Below are positions 32,289-42,438 of a stretch of DNA of 64,000 nucleotides, piece by piece. Made by a program: the position numbers and the translations under genes. Below the pieces are notes generated by a model. It made no database searches. It was not told the origin of the DNA and saw only the letters and a program-made list of their open reading frames with translations. Each line of letters begins with the position of its first letter. Within the stretch, counting starts at the first letter, position 1. This DNA is from Porticoccaceae bacterium (GTDB taxonomy: Bacteria; Pseudomonadota; Gammaproteobacteria; Pseudomonadales; Porticoccaceae), in contig JAGPUQ010000021.1 of NCBI GenBank assembly GCA_018069525.1, forward strand, positions 1 through 64,000, given 5' to 3'.

Positions 32289-32786
32289 TTAGATTAGATC
32301 CGAGTATTGCACCAGCTGGGCGTCATCTTTCATCAGCGTGTGAATAGACGCCATCACTTCATGGGCTGTCACATCTTCGCTGGGGAATACTACTCTGAAG
32401 TTTTCGTGGGTGACGCGGGAAAATGCAGAACGATCTTCAGGTGCGATACCTAGAGTAACCGCCATTGCATCCATTGCATCGCCATGACCACGAGCTACGT
32501 CTTCTGAAAATTCATCCATAATCAGCGCTGCCAGGCTGGTGCCACTGTAGGTTAACGTACCATTGGTGGAGCAGCCGTTGGTGCCGCTGGTCATACCAAA
32601 AGTGGCATTACCGGAAGTACCATTGGTGAATGATGCTGCCAGGTGCGAACCCAGGCCTGATTGACCTTCAAACATCATATTACCCCAGCCACAATTAGGG
32701 CCGCCAGCCGCCCCGGCAAAGGCCAAAGAAGGTAGTGTGGAAAGAGCGATAATACCGATGATTTTTTTCCCGTTAAGTTTTCTCAT
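32289..32786 (-). CDS. DUF3015 family exported protein
   Basis: 165 aa. Signal peptide MRKLNGKKIIGIIALSTLPSLAFA is followed by the family start GPNCGWGNMMFEGQSGLGSHLAASFTN. It has a Gly/Thr/Asn-rich middle and a helical C-terminal part that ends in short acidic helices. DUF3015 proteins are periplasmic or surface proteins of unknown function. GAAGGAAGAACAAT precedes the ATG. Monocistronic, with a strong terminator. Confidence 0.88.
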   Translation of the reverse strand: MRKLNGKKIIGIIALSTLPSLAFAGAAGGPNCGWGNMMFEGQSGLGSHLAASFTNGTSGNATFGMTSGTNGCSTNGTLTYSGTSLAALIMDEFSEDVARGHGDAMDAMAVTLGIAPEDRSAFSRVTHENFRVVFPSEDVTAHEVMASIHTLMKDDAQLVQYSDLI

Positions 32787-33182
32787 AATTGTTCTTCCTT
32801 CTACATTAATTTTACTCAGGGAACTCGATCCTACTCCGGTGGGGGGGTTTTTTCAAACACTTGTCTCAGGTTAAATAGTGAAATCATTTTGTGAGTTCCG
32901 TACGGTATGTGATGGGCTTCAAAGGCAGCTAATAAGCACTTAAATATTATTCTAGATTGATCATTTATGTTGCAGTGTTTACGGGGTACCTTACTATCAA
33001 GATATATTTAATACCTCTGGTTGGGTGTCACCTATTTGATGCAGATTAACCTGTGCTTAAATAACACTAATGAGTCCGCTTCCTGGCTGCTATGGTATTG
33101 AGCGCAGCATGTGCTGGTAACAGTCGGGTGCCTGCGATAGAAAAATTAAATCACGGGATAATGCTAATACCATGAAAACACC
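32787..33182. other. Divergent promoter region between DUF3015 gene and cls
   Basis: About 396 bp, A/T-rich, no credible gene. It must contain promoters for both divergent genes. A G7T6 run lies at about 32844-32856. No recognisable operator or repeat. Confidence 0.5.
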
Positions 33183-34721
33183 ATGAATGATGTGCTGGGT
33201 GCCCTAATTACAGGATTACTCTTTGTTATGCCTCTGGTTATTAGTGTAGGGGTGGCGGTTATTAGTGTGGGGGCAGCCTGGCATGCTCTGTTGTTTAAGC
33301 GTGATTCACGATCAGCTCTGGGCTGGGTGGTGATATGTTTGGCCCTACCCGTGATTGGCGGGATATGCTACTTTTTATTTGGCGTTAATCGGGTTCGAGC
33401 CAGGGCGCAGCGCCAGCCTGGAGAAGGACGTCGTTGGCTGGTAGATTTTGAGCGGGGGCTTAGGTCTCCCCCGATCCCTGATCAAGGAAAAGAGGATAAC
33501 GCCTCTACTAATAGCAGGGCTCTTGAAATTGATTATCCCGTTGGTATTGCACGCGCCGCTGCGACAGTAACGGGGAGAGAACTCCTCGAAAATAATAAAG
33601 TAACTATTTTGCGTAACGGTGAAGCAGCCTTTCCCGCCATGTTGTCCGCTATTGCTAGTGCTCGCGAAACCATTTCCTTAACGACCTATATTTTTGAAAA
33701 CAATCGAACTGGTCTAAGTTTTATTCGAGCGTTGGCTGGGGCTAAGGCAAGGGGTGTGGACGTCCGAGTGGTCATTGACGGTTTAGGTGCCTGGTATTCA
33801 ATAGGTATTGTGCGTGCCCTGCGTAAAGAGGCAATTAATGCACAACGGTTTAATCCGCCGCGAATACTGCCCCCATCTCTGGGAGTGAATTTGCGCAACC
33901 ACCGTAAAATTTTATTGGTGGATAGTAAAGTTGCGTTTGCTGGTGGAATGAATATTGGTGATCGGCATTTACTCAAGCGGATCGAAAATAAAAATCCAAC
34001 AGCCGATGTTCAGTTTTGTTTTGAAGGCCCTGTCGTCACTCAGCTGGCCGATATTTTCGACGATACCTGGAGTAAAAGCGGTGGTGAAGATATCAAGGAC
34101 ATCCTGCCGCCTAAGGATGGGGGTTGCCATAACAGTAGACATAGCAATAATAATGATAAGCATCAAAAAGGCACCGCCATGTGTCGCGCTATTGCCGACG
34201 GCCCGGATGATAATCTGGATAAATTAGAGCTGGTATTTGTTGCGGCTATGGATTCGGCTCAGCGTAGCATCCGTATTATGACGCCCTACTTTCTACCCAC
34301 TCAGGGCATGATAGCCATTTTGCAGTCAGCGGCTTTGCGTGGTTTACAGGTCTCAATAGTGCTGCCGGCTAAAAATAATTTGTCATATGTGCACTGGGCA
34401 ACCCGAAATATGCTGTGGGAATTATTGTCCTGTGGCGTCAAGGTCTATTATCAATCTGGAGTGTTTGTCCATACCAAATTATTGTTAATCGATGACGCTT
34501 ACGCTTTGGTAGGTTCCGCGAATATTGACCCCCGCAGCTTGCGGCTCAATTACGAATTGGGTGTAGAGATTTACGATCAGGCCGTCGTGGCAGAGCTTAT
34601 TGAGGACTTTGAAGAAACTGTGGGGCGTTCAGCCCCGGTCACCCAGCAGGTGTTAGACGAACGCTCCTTACTTGAGCGCACTCGCGATGCACTATGTTGG
34701 CTGATGTCGCCCTATTTGTAG
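33183..34721 (+). CDS. cls: Cardiolipin synthase (phospholipase D family)
   Basis: 512 aa. Two N-terminal membrane helices (about 8-30 and 42-64, GWVVICLALPVIGGICYFLFG) are the PLDc_N region. The two HKD motifs are at about 240 (NHRKILLVDSKVAFAGG) and 429 (VHTKLLLIDDAYALVGSAN). It makes cardiolipin from phosphatidylglycerol at the inner membrane. The length and topology match ClsA. The linker near 300-330 is His/Asn-rich and unusual. Confidence 0.92.
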   Translation: MNDVLGALITGLLFVMPLVISVGVAVISVGAAWHALLFKRDSRSALGWVVICLALPVIGGICYFLFGVNRVRARAQRQPGEGRRWLVDFERGLRSPPIPDQGKEDNASTNSRALEIDYPVGIARAAATVTGRELLENNKVTILRNGEAAFPAMLSAIASARETISLTTYIFENNRTGLSFIRALAGAKARGVDVRVVIDGLGAWYSIGIVRALRKEAINAQRFNPPRILPPSLGVNLRNHRKILLVDSKVAFAGGMNIGDRHLLKRIENKNPTADVQFCFEGPVVTQLADIFDDTWSKSGGEDIKDILPPKDGGCHNSRHSNNNDKHQKGTAMCRAIADGPDDNLDKLELVFVAAMDSAQRSIRIMTPYFLPTQGMIAILQSAALRGLQVSIVLPAKNNLSYVHWATRNMLWELLSCGVKVYYQSGVFVHTKLLLIDDAYALVGSANIDPRSLRLNYELGVEIYDQAVVAELIEDFEETVGRSAPVTQQVLDERSLLERTRDALCWLMSPYL

Positions 34722-34787
34722 AATACTCAGTGGTGACTTAGCTGTAAATTAGTGGACGAGTTAAACCCGGTAAAAAGAGTAATGCAT

Positions 34788-34816
34788 AAAAATGCCGGGT
34801 CTAGCCCGGCATTTTT
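34788..34816. terminator. Bidirectional terminator between cls and TonB receptor
   Basis: AAAAATGCCGGG / CCCGGCATTTTT with loop TCTAG. The A-run and T-run make it functional from both sides for the convergent genes. Confidence 0.93.
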
Positions 34817-34836
34817 ATGTTCTTGCATGGCAGGAA

Positions 34837-36984
34837 TTAATAACGGTGTTGAATCTCCACACCCAATATTCTGCCCTTGCCTAGGGGCGAGAAGGTGGAA
34901 CCTGCAAAGAAGGGTAATTGAGTGTCACCGCCAACAGTGACCTCGTCCTTCAGGTTTTTTCCATAGGCAGATATAGTGAGATTGTCGTTGACGGCCCAGT
35001 CGAGACTGGCGTCAATCATATCGACCGCATTTAGGGTACCCACATTGCTGTCGGTGTAGGCGGCAGCGTCGCGATGGGAAAAGCTGGCCATTGCGGTCAG
35101 CATGCCAAGGTTGCCCATACTATGATCATAGATAAAGGTGGCGCCGTATTCCCAGGGGGACAAACGCGGCAAATCCAGGCCTTTGTCAACGCCGTTAATA
35201 ATACCGTCTGTATTGAGGTCTATGTTTACCTGGTCGTAACTGCCATCGATATAACCGGCAAACACCTGGGTAGTAAAATTATCGGTAATCAGGGCAGTGG
35301 CTTCCAGTTCAAAACCTTTGATAATAGCCGTGGCGGAGTTAACGATAGTTTGATTAACGCCGATGGGCCCAGGTTCGTTCAGTTCGCGCTGCATATCGGT
35401 GATTTTGTTGTGAAAAGCAGAGGCATTAAGGCGTACACGACCGTCCATAAAGTCTTTTTTCATGCCAATTTCGTAGGATCTTTGTGTTTCCTGATCAAAA
35501 GGATCGGTGGCGACGCTTGGATCGGTATTTCTCAAGTTGTAGCCGCCGCTGCGAAAACCCTTGGTCCAGGAAATATAATACTGAGTGGATTCGTCGGGTA
35601 ACCATTGCAGACCAATTTTCGGAGTAAAGCTATCCCAGTCTTCCGAATCGCTAAAGTCGAAGACACAGGCACCGCTATCGATATCACAACCATTGAGGGC
35701 GAGGTTGGCAACATCTCCTTCCTTTTTCTCGGTGCTGTAGCGACCGCCGAGCGTCAGTACTAGCTGATCAGTCAGAGAAATATCGGCCTGGCTAAAAAAG
35801 CCCCAGGTTTCGGTTTCTAGTCTACCGCCACCGGTGAAATTGGCGGCACCGCCGAACAGCATACGACGCTCTATATAGTCTATATCTTGAGTAAAGTAGT
35901 AGACGCCGCTGGTAATGGACACCGGACCAAAGTTGCCGGCGTAGCGTAGCTCGTTCGACAATTGATCCTGGTCAAGTTTGGCAAATCCATTGAAGACTGA
36001 GAACGGGCTTGCATCAATATCACTGAGGGAATCCGACTTGTAATCCCGGTAGCCGAGAATATTGGTAATTCGGCCTTCTCCAAAATTGACATCCCAGTTG
36101 GTTTCAAGGCTGGCATTGTTCCAGCGTTGCTGAGAGTAGCCCTCTTCATCGATGGCAAAATCGAAATTATCCCGGTCGGACAGACCGTGATTTTTACTGG
36201 CCGGGCCGTCACTCAGGGAGTCGCCATTTTCGTAGCGCAGGATAAAATCCAGGGTGTCGGTAGCGGCGAAGGTCAACGCACCTCGAACCAGGCGGGTATC
36301 GGCATCACCGAAGTTATCGTTGCCGTCAAAATCGTTGTCGTGGTAACCGCGATCATCGTTGTAATACAGGGCTATTTTGCCGCCGATTTTGTCGGTGAGT
36401 GGGCCGGAGATTACCGTGGATGCCACGTAATTAAGACCGGACTCAACTGCAAACTTGCTGTTCATACTGAACTCATCACCGGGTAGCGTGGTCCGTAGCA
36501 GCACCGCGCCGCCGGTTACATTGCGGCCAAACAATAAACCCTGTGGCCCGCGCAATACTTCGGCACCCGCCAGATCAAAGGTGTCCATGACCACGCCCAT
36601 ATTAAGGCCGTAATACATGCCATCGATAAACATTCCAACCGTGGGATCAATTCCGGGGATCGAGCTGTTGATGCCCAGGCCGCGGATGGAAAAATTTGCA
36701 ACGCCTCTAAAGGTGCCAACATCGTCCAACTGCACATTGGGGATAGAGAAGGCTAAGCTTTTCACATCGCGCATATGCAGCGCATCTATTTGAGCTTCGT
36801 CGAACGCGGTGACCGCCAGCGGCACATCCTGAACGCTGATACCATCAGGTTTTTTGGTCGCCGTGGTGATGACTTCTTCCAGCAAGACATTACCAGTGCT
36901 GGCTGCGTAGGAAGGTAGGCTGCTGAATGTTGAGATGGCCAAAATCGGTAGACTTAACAATCGGGTAAAGGTCTTTTTGTTCAT
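34837..36984 (-). CDS. TonB-dependent receptor
   Basis: 715 aa from the ATG at 36984, whose product begins with signal peptide MNKKTFTRLLSLPILAISTF. A TonB-box-like segment LLEEVITTATKK follows, then the plug domain (about 40-160, IRGLGINSSIPGIDPTVGMFIDG and RGPQGLLFGRN) and a 22-strand-type barrel ending in aromatic Tyr (IQHRY). It imports a substrate across the outer membrane using TonB energy. The type is common in marine bacteria that take up lipids, terpenoids or polysaccharides. It is next to, and co-directional with, the catabolic operon upstream. The ligand is unknown. Confidence 0.93.
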   Translation of the reverse strand: MNKKTFTRLLSLPILAISTFSSLPSYAASTGNVLLEEVITTATKKPDGISVQDVPLAVTAFDEAQIDALHMRDVKSLAFSIPNVQLDDVGTFRGVANFSIRGLGINSSIPGIDPTVGMFIDGMYYGLNMGVVMDTFDLAGAEVLRGPQGLLFGRNVTGGAVLLRTTLPGDEFSMNSKFAVESGLNYVASTVISGPLTDKIGGKIALYYNDDRGYHDNDFDGNDNFGDADTRLVRGALTFAATDTLDFILRYENGDSLSDGPASKNHGLSDRDNFDFAIDEEGYSQQRWNNASLETNWDVNFGEGRITNILGYRDYKSDSLSDIDASPFSVFNGFAKLDQDQLSNELRYAGNFGPVSITSGVYYFTQDIDYIERRMLFGGAANFTGGGRLETETWGFFSQADISLTDQLVLTLGGRYSTEKKEGDVANLALNGCDIDSGACVFDFSDSEDWDSFTPKIGLQWLPDESTQYYISWTKGFRSGGYNLRNTDPSVATDPFDQETQRSYEIGMKKDFMDGRVRLNASAFHNKITDMQRELNEPGPIGVNQTIVNSATAIIKGFELEATALITDNFTTQVFAGYIDGSYDQVNIDLNTDGIINGVDKGLDLPRLSPWEYGATFIYDHSMGNLGMLTAMASFSHRDAAAYTDSNVGTLNAVDMIDASLDWAVNDNLTISAYGKNLKDEVTVGGDTQLPFFAGSTFSPLGKGRILGVEIQHRY

Positions 36985-37428
36985 TGGGGTGCCCCTGTAA
37001 TATTTATGTAAGTGAGTTTCCTTACTATTCGTTACAGGTTTCCATACCGAGACCAAGCGTGGCGTTGCTTTGGTTTATTGGCACCAAGATAGACCACCTT
37101 TACCGCTTTGTAAATAAATTTTCTCCGTGGATTGACTCGGAATGAGGTGTTGTTATTACGCGCTTGCCAGAGGGCTTATGCCATAGATGATACTGTTGAG
37201 CGAGGCGGCGGCAAGTATCGACACCGCGCCGAATGGTCATTGGAATGATAAGGCTGAAGTTGCCCAGCGGCTTGAGTAATTAAATTTATTTGCAGACAGG
37301 AGTAAGTGAACTTCAGGTGCTGGGGTATTTCCGCCCATTCGATACCGTGGAGAGTGGGTAATTAAAAAAACCCGACAGGATGCCCTTGCCGGGTTTCAGA
37401 TTTATCGCAGCCGGATCCACTACCGACC
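36985..37428. other. Intergenic region upstream of the TonB receptor
   Basis: About 444 bp without a gene. It holds the TonB-receptor promoter region and, at its far end (37368-37396), the terminator of the monooxygenase operon. No other structure seen. Confidence 0.5.
37368..37396 (-). terminator. Hairpin terminator after the BVMO operon
   Basis: AAACCCG / CGGGTTT around a 15-base loop. On the minus strand it is followed by a run of T (the complement of AAAAAAA). It ends the carboxylase-ACAD-monooxygenase operon. Confidence 0.75.
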
Positions 37429-38973
37429 TTACTTGGTCTCCATGGTGTAGTTGTTCATGCGAAACAGGCGACTGGTCAGCCAATGGACGACACCCATGGT
37501 TGGCCGAATAGTTGGGCTATCGCCGTGGCGATCAAAGTAGTAGCTGTTTGATGCCGCGCAATCACCTACTTTAAAAATGGTGAGATGAGCACGCCTCTGC
37601 ACTTTTTCAAAATTGCGATCATTGGCGCTTTTCTTGATTTCGATGTAATTTGCCCCGCGTTTTTTTGCCGCTTTAATACAGCGCACCAAGTGCTTGGATT
37701 GGGTATCAACCATGCCAAACCAGGAGGCAGTACATACACTGTAGGGGCCAAACATCATAAAGAAGTTGGGGTAGCCGGGTACGGTGGAGCCCTCGAAGGC
37801 CTGGTAGCGGTTTTCTTCCCAAAAATCGCTCAAGTCAACGCCATCCCTGCCGGCAACTTGGAAGGTGGGTACGCTGCCTTTTTGAAATACTTCAAAACCG
37901 GTGGCGCAAATCAAAGTGTCGATTTCGCGAACGGTTCCGTCGGAGGTCACCATGGCATTTTCAGTAAAGTGAGAGATCGGCGTGGTCACCAGGTTAGCGT
38001 TATCGCGATTAAATACCGGATAAAACTTGCTGGTGAAACTGGGTCGTTTACAGCCGAAATCGTATTTGGGGATTAATGCATCCTGTGTGGCCGGGTCATC
38101 AACTTGATTGCGAATATGTTTGACGCAAATTTTTTCGAGTTTTTTACCGATAGGGAAAAAATATTTATTGAAAACTAATAAATTGATCATAATCACGTCG
38201 GTAAAAAAAATGGTCAGCCAGCGGCCAAGACGCTGTAAGCCAGGTATTTTTGCAAAGGCCTTTTGTAAACCGGGCTTGAAACTAATCTCCGTTTTGGGGA
38301 GTAGCCAGATGGCTGTGCGTTGGTAGACATCGAGGGATTTAACTTTGTCGACAATCTCGGGTACCGCTTGAATACCAGTGGCCCCGGTGCCGATAAAGCC
38401 AACACGTTTATCGTTCAAGTCGTAGGAGTGATCCCAGCGACCGGTGTGCATTACTTTTCCCTGGAATTTTTCGATGCCGTCGATAATGGGCAGTTTGGGT
38501 AATGTTAAAAACCCGGTGGCGCTGACTAAATAGCGGGACACATAGGTGTTTCCTTTCGCGGTACGAGTCACCCAAACATTGTTGACTTCATCGTATTTGG
38601 AATCGGAGACTTCCTCGTTGTAGCGCATATGCGGGCGAATGCCGTATTTTTGCGTGCAGTGATCCACGTAGGCCTTCATTTCCTTGCCAGGTGCGTACAA
38701 GCTCGACCAGTTAGGGTTCTGCTCAAAAGAAAATGAATAGCTGAGCGAAGGGATGTCAACGGCCAGCCCAGGGTAGGTGTTGTCGCGCCAGGTGCCGCCT
38801 ACGTCATCGGCCTTTTCTAAAATTACGAAATCGCCTAAACCGTCTTTGATCATTCTGATTCCGGCACCAATACCGCAGATGCCCGAACCGATAATAACGG
38901 TCTCGTAGTCGATTAGTGGTTTTTCCGCCTTCTGCGGAAGATCTAGGGCATGATCCAGCGCTGCTTGTGTCAT
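37429..38973 (-). CDS. Flavin-containing (Baeyer-Villiger-type) monooxygenase, operon member
   Basis: 514 aa. FAD motif GSGICGIG (28-35) and GGTWRDNTYPGLAVDIPS; fingerprint FQGKVMHTGRWD; NADPH motif GTGATG. CKRPSFTSKFYPVFNRDN matches the 4-hydroxyacetophenone/cyclododecanone-type subgroup. It is the last gene of a minus-strand operon (carboxylase beta, alpha, acyl-CoA dehydrogenase, this gene), 86 bp after the dehydrogenase. Its place in a CoA-ester pathway suggests it opens a ketone or shortens a methyl ketone before or during CoA-dependent degradation. Confidence 0.88.
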   Translation of the reverse strand: MTQAALDHALDLPQKAEKPLIDYETVIIGSGICGIGAGIRMIKDGLGDFVILEKADDVGGTWRDNTYPGLAVDIPSLSYSFSFEQNPNWSSLYAPGKEMKAYVDHCTQKYGIRPHMRYNEEVSDSKYDEVNNVWVTRTAKGNTYVSRYLVSATGFLTLPKLPIIDGIEKFQGKVMHTGRWDHSYDLNDKRVGFIGTGATGIQAVPEIVDKVKSLDVYQRTAIWLLPKTEISFKPGLQKAFAKIPGLQRLGRWLTIFFTDVIMINLLVFNKYFFPIGKKLEKICVKHIRNQVDDPATQDALIPKYDFGCKRPSFTSKFYPVFNRDNANLVTTPISHFTENAMVTSDGTVREIDTLICATGFEVFQKGSVPTFQVAGRDGVDLSDFWEENRYQAFEGSTVPGYPNFFMMFGPYSVCTASWFGMVDTQSKHLVRCIKAAKKRGANYIEIKKSANDRNFEKVQRRAHLTIFKVGDCAASNSYYFDRHGDSPTIRPTMGVVHWLTSRLFRMNNYTMETK

Positions 38974-39059
38974 GGTGTTAACTCTCAGGGTAATTAAAAA
39001 TAAGGTCTATTTTTTTTTGAAATGTTTTGGCAGGTGGCGTTCTGCGACACATCTGCGCA

Positions 39060-40217
39060 TCAAGCGATAATCGAACGCTTGGAAATTTCCTCCAGCATGA
39101 CCTCGGTGGCACCGCCGCCAATACTTTGTACGCGGGCGTCGCGGGACATGCGTTCGATGGCACTCTCGCGGATATAGCCAAAGCCACCGTGAAATTGCAG
39201 ACAGGTGTACATCACCTCATTAACCAATTCACAGCAAAAGGCTTTGGCCATCGACACTTCTTTAACGCAATCCTGCCCGAGGGAATCCAGCCAGGCGGCG
39301 TGGTAGGTGAGTTGTCGGCCCGCTTCGACCTTGGCTTGCAACATGGCGAGACGTTGGCGAATAGTTTGCTTGTCCCATAAGGTGCCGCCAAAGGCTTTGC
39401 GTTCTTGCACGTATTGCAAAGTCATCTCCAGTGCCTTGGCTGCTTCTCCCATGGTTTGCGCGGCCAGTACGGTGCGCTCATTCTGGAAGTTTTTCATAAT
39501 GGAGTAAAAGCCTTTATTAAGTTCGCCCAGAATATTTTCCTTGGGCACCCGGCAATTATCAAACACCAGTTCAGCGGTGTCGGAACAGCGCCAGCCCTGT
39601 TTGTCGAGGGCGCGACTGGCAGTAAAGCCGGCCATGCCTTTTTCGACGATAAAGATGGTCACACCCCGTGAGCTTTTCACCGTGGTGTCGGTTTTGGCGG
39701 CGACGAAATACACGTCACCCTTAACACCATTGGTGATAAACATTTTTGTACCGTTGAGCACATAGCTATCACCATCTTCTACGGCGGTGGTGCGAATACC
39801 CGCCACATCGGAACCGGCATCGGGTTCAGTAACCGCGACCGCGCAGATTTTTTTACCGCTGATGAGGTCGGGCATGTATTTATCTTTTTGCGCTTTGTTA
39901 CCAAAATTCTCTAAATGCGGAGACGCCATATCGGTATGCACCGTCACGGTAACTGCGAAACCACCGAAGGAGGAGCGGCCCAATTCTTCCGCAAGGATAA
40001 CGCTGCCCAGGGTGTTCATATTGCTGCCGCCGTACTCTTCCCCGTAGCGAATGCCGAGAAAGCCGAGATCTCCCATTTTTCGTAGTACATCGCGGGGTAC
40101 AAAGCCATCCTGTTCCCAGGGCTCGGCATTGGGCACGATTTCCTGTTCGACAAAGCGACGAATTTGGTCGCGCAGCATATTTTGTTCTTCAGAAAAATAC
40201 AGTTGGTTGGTGCTCAC
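39060..40217 (-). CDS. Acyl-CoA dehydrogenase (isovaleryl/citronellyl type)
   Basis: 385 aa from a GTG at 40217 behind AAGAGGATC. FAD-dependent alpha,beta-dehydrogenation of an acyl-CoA. Signatures AVAVTEPDAGSDVAGI and QFHGGFGYIRES are present. The catalytic Glu is not at the medium-chain position: the region reads SIGGGATEV instead of xYEGT. A Glu is present at the isovaleryl-CoA-type position (FQNERTVLAA). This fits enzymes for branched substrates such as IVD or AtuD. Third gene of the operon. Confidence 0.9.
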   Translation of the reverse strand: MSTNQLYFSEEQNMLRDQIRRFVEQEIVPNAEPWEQDGFVPRDVLRKMGDLGFLGIRYGEEYGGSNMNTLGSVILAEELGRSSFGGFAVTVTVHTDMASPHLENFGNKAQKDKYMPDLISGKKICAVAVTEPDAGSDVAGIRTTAVEDGDSYVLNGTKMFITNGVKGDVYFVAAKTDTTVKSSRGVTIFIVEKGMAGFTASRALDKQGWRCSDTAELVFDNCRVPKENILGELNKGFYSIMKNFQNERTVLAAQTMGEAAKALEMTLQYVQERKAFGGTLWDKQTIRQRLAMLQAKVEAGRQLTYHAAWLDSLGQDCVKEVSMAKAFCCELVNEVMYTCLQFHGGFGYIRESAIERMSRDARVQSIGGGATEVMLEEISKRSIIA

Positions 40218-40285
40218 GTGTGATCCTCTTCGGTGTTGGTTGCGCGTATTGGTAGGTTTACGCCTTAAGTTTTAGTGTGTTTGAT

Positions 40286-42370
40286 TCAGGTGTTTGGTTT
40301 TAGCTCGATGAGTAGCGCACCATTTTCGACATTATCACCCACGGCGCAAAAAATATCTTGCACGGTGCCGTCCGTTTGTGCGCTGAGTTTATGGAGTAAC
40401 TTCATTGAGTCCAGTACGGCTACCGTATCGCCTGCGGTGACTGAGTCGCCGACCTTGCAGCACACTTCAACGACCTGACCCGGTAGGCTTGCTGTTACCC
40501 GGTGATCGCCGGAGGTCTGGTCAGCGGTAGTATCGAGCGCGAGCTGATGTTCGTCCAGCAAACGCCAGCGCTGTATGTTATCACCGCTGCTAATGATCAA
40601 GAGGCCGCCTTCAGACTGAAGGGTCAGCGTGTGAGTGTGTGCACCTAGCTCAGCATCCTCTATTTCAATCAGGTAAGCGCCAGAAGCCAAACCTGTGGCA
40701 GTTGCGCTGATTTCGTGATTAATCTCGGAGCTGATTTCGTGACTGCTCTCGGAGGAATGGGCTTTCGCGTGATAAGTATCACCGCTACGGCTTACGGTGA
40801 TCAGGTGCTGTTGTCCGCTTTCGTCCTCCAGCGCTATTCGATTTTGGGCAGTAATACCGGCGCGCTCCAGTAGACGGAAACTGCCGAGTGTTTGCCAGGG
40901 AGAAGACAATGCTGCGTCAGTCGGATGCTCCCGGTTTACGGTATAGGCGATGGCCGCTAGTAAGGGGGCGTCGGCAGAGACCGGCGCAGGCGTCCAACCG
41001 CCGGGGAAGCATTGCGCCAAAAACCCAGTGCTTAGCGCTTGATCGATAAATTCGGGGCGGCGCAAAATGTCGGTAACAAAAACCAGGTTGGTGCGCGGCC
41101 CGGTAATACGAAATTGATTAAGGGCGGTGATGAGCCGGGATTTTGCCTGTGCCCGATCGTCGCCACCGGCGATCACTTTGGCGATCATCGAGTCGTAGTA
41201 GGGGGTGATTTCAGACCCGGCCTGCACGGCGCTGTCTATGCGTACTGCAGCTTTTCCATTCGGTTCGTTACCTGGTAGTGAGCCGGGTTCTGAGTAATGG
41301 GTGATCAGGCCGGTTTGCGGTTGGTAATTATTGGCGGGGTCTTCGGCATTGATGCGGGCTTCAATAGCCCAGCCATCACAAGGGATTTGATCTTGCGACA
41401 AGGGCAGCGCTTCACCCGCCGCGATACGAATTTGCCATTCAACCAAATCGAGGCCAGTGATGTATTCGGTAACCGGATGCTCGACTTGCAGGCGCGTGTT
41501 CATTTCTAAAAAATAAATATCACCGCTATTGTTATCGAGCAAAAATTCAATGGTGCCCAGCGAGTCGTAATTAATGGCTTTGGTCAGGGTAAGGGCGCTG
41601 GCGTAGAGTGCTTCCCGCTGCTGGTCGCTGATAAATGCAGCGGGCGCTTCTTCAATCACTTTTTGATGGTTGCGCTGAATGGAGCATTCCCGCTCATACA
41701 AATGCACGGTGGTGCCGGTTTTGTCCGCAGCCACCTGTACCTCGATATGACGGGGTGCGGTAACCAGTTTTTCCAGCAGCATGGCGTCGTCGCCAAAACT
41801 GGCGAGGGCTTCGCGCTTGGCATCTTGCAGGGCCGCCGCGAACTCGGCGGCGCTGTCGACCTGACGCATACCTTTGCCACCGCCGCCCGCGCTGGCTTTT
41901 ATCATTAATGGATAGCCGACCTTATCGGCTTCCAGAGCTAGGGTCGTCTCGCTTTGATCCTCGCCGTGATAACCGGGAATCACTGGCACACCAGCTTGCT
42001 GGGCAATGCGTTTGGCTTCTAGCTTGGAACCCATCAAACGAATGGCTTCCCGGTTGGGGCCGACGAAGATAATGTTTTGTTTTTCGCACAGAGAAATTAA
42101 CGCGTCGCTTTCGGACAAAAAACCATAACCGGGATGAATGGCGTCAACCTTTGCGCGTAAGGCAACGGCGATAATAGCGTCTGCATTCAGGTAGGAAGCG
42201 GCGCTCTCCGCGGGGCCAATACCGTAGGCTTCATCGGCGAGAGCCACGTGGGGCGCATGGCGATCGGCCTCGGAGTAAACAGCAACCGCGCGAATATTAA
42301 GACGGCGACAGGTACGAATAATACGAGCGGCAATTTCGCCGCGATTGGCTATTAATAACGATGTAATCAT
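40286..42370 (-). CDS. Acyl-CoA carboxylase alpha subunit (biotin carboxylase + BCCP)
   Basis: 694 aa. Biotin carboxylase/ATP-grasp domains (about 1-450) carry the MKASAGGGGKGMR ATP loop and VEHPVTEYITGLDLVEWQIRIAAG. A variable middle domain and C-terminal biotinyl domain (about 620-690) follow. The biotin Lys is about K657 in DSMKLLHKL, where the usual context is AMKM. The organisation matches 3-methylcrotonyl-CoA or geranyl-CoA carboxylase. A His/Glu/Ser-rich insertion at about 540-555 is unusual. It lies 68 bp after the beta subunit gene. Confidence 0.92.
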   Translation of the reverse strand: MITSLLIANRGEIAARIIRTCRRLNIRAVAVYSEADRHAPHVALADEAYGIGPAESAASYLNADAIIAVALRAKVDAIHPGYGFLSESDALISLCEKQNIIFVGPNREAIRLMGSKLEAKRIAQQAGVPVIPGYHGEDQSETTLALEADKVGYPLMIKASAGGGGKGMRQVDSAAEFAAALQDAKREALASFGDDAMLLEKLVTAPRHIEVQVAADKTGTTVHLYERECSIQRNHQKVIEEAPAAFISDQQREALYASALTLTKAINYDSLGTIEFLLDNNSGDIYFLEMNTRLQVEHPVTEYITGLDLVEWQIRIAAGEALPLSQDQIPCDGWAIEARINAEDPANNYQPQTGLITHYSEPGSLPGNEPNGKAAVRIDSAVQAGSEITPYYDSMIAKVIAGGDDRAQAKSRLITALNQFRITGPRTNLVFVTDILRRPEFIDQALSTGFLAQCFPGGWTPAPVSADAPLLAAIAYTVNREHPTDAALSSPWQTLGSFRLLERAGITAQNRIALEDESGQQHLITVSRSGDTYHAKAHSSESSHEISSEINHEISATATGLASGAYLIEIEDAELGAHTHTLTLQSEGGLLIISSGDNIQRWRLLDEHQLALDTTADQTSGDHRVTASLPGQVVEVCCKVGDSVTAGDTVAVLDSMKLLHKLSAQTDGTVQDIFCAVGDNVENGALLIELKPNT

Positions 42371-42438
42371 GGAATGTCTGGTCGCCTGTTTATTCGCGCT
42401 GAAAAAGTATTGGTAAGAGTCTTATTGTCATTAAGGAC

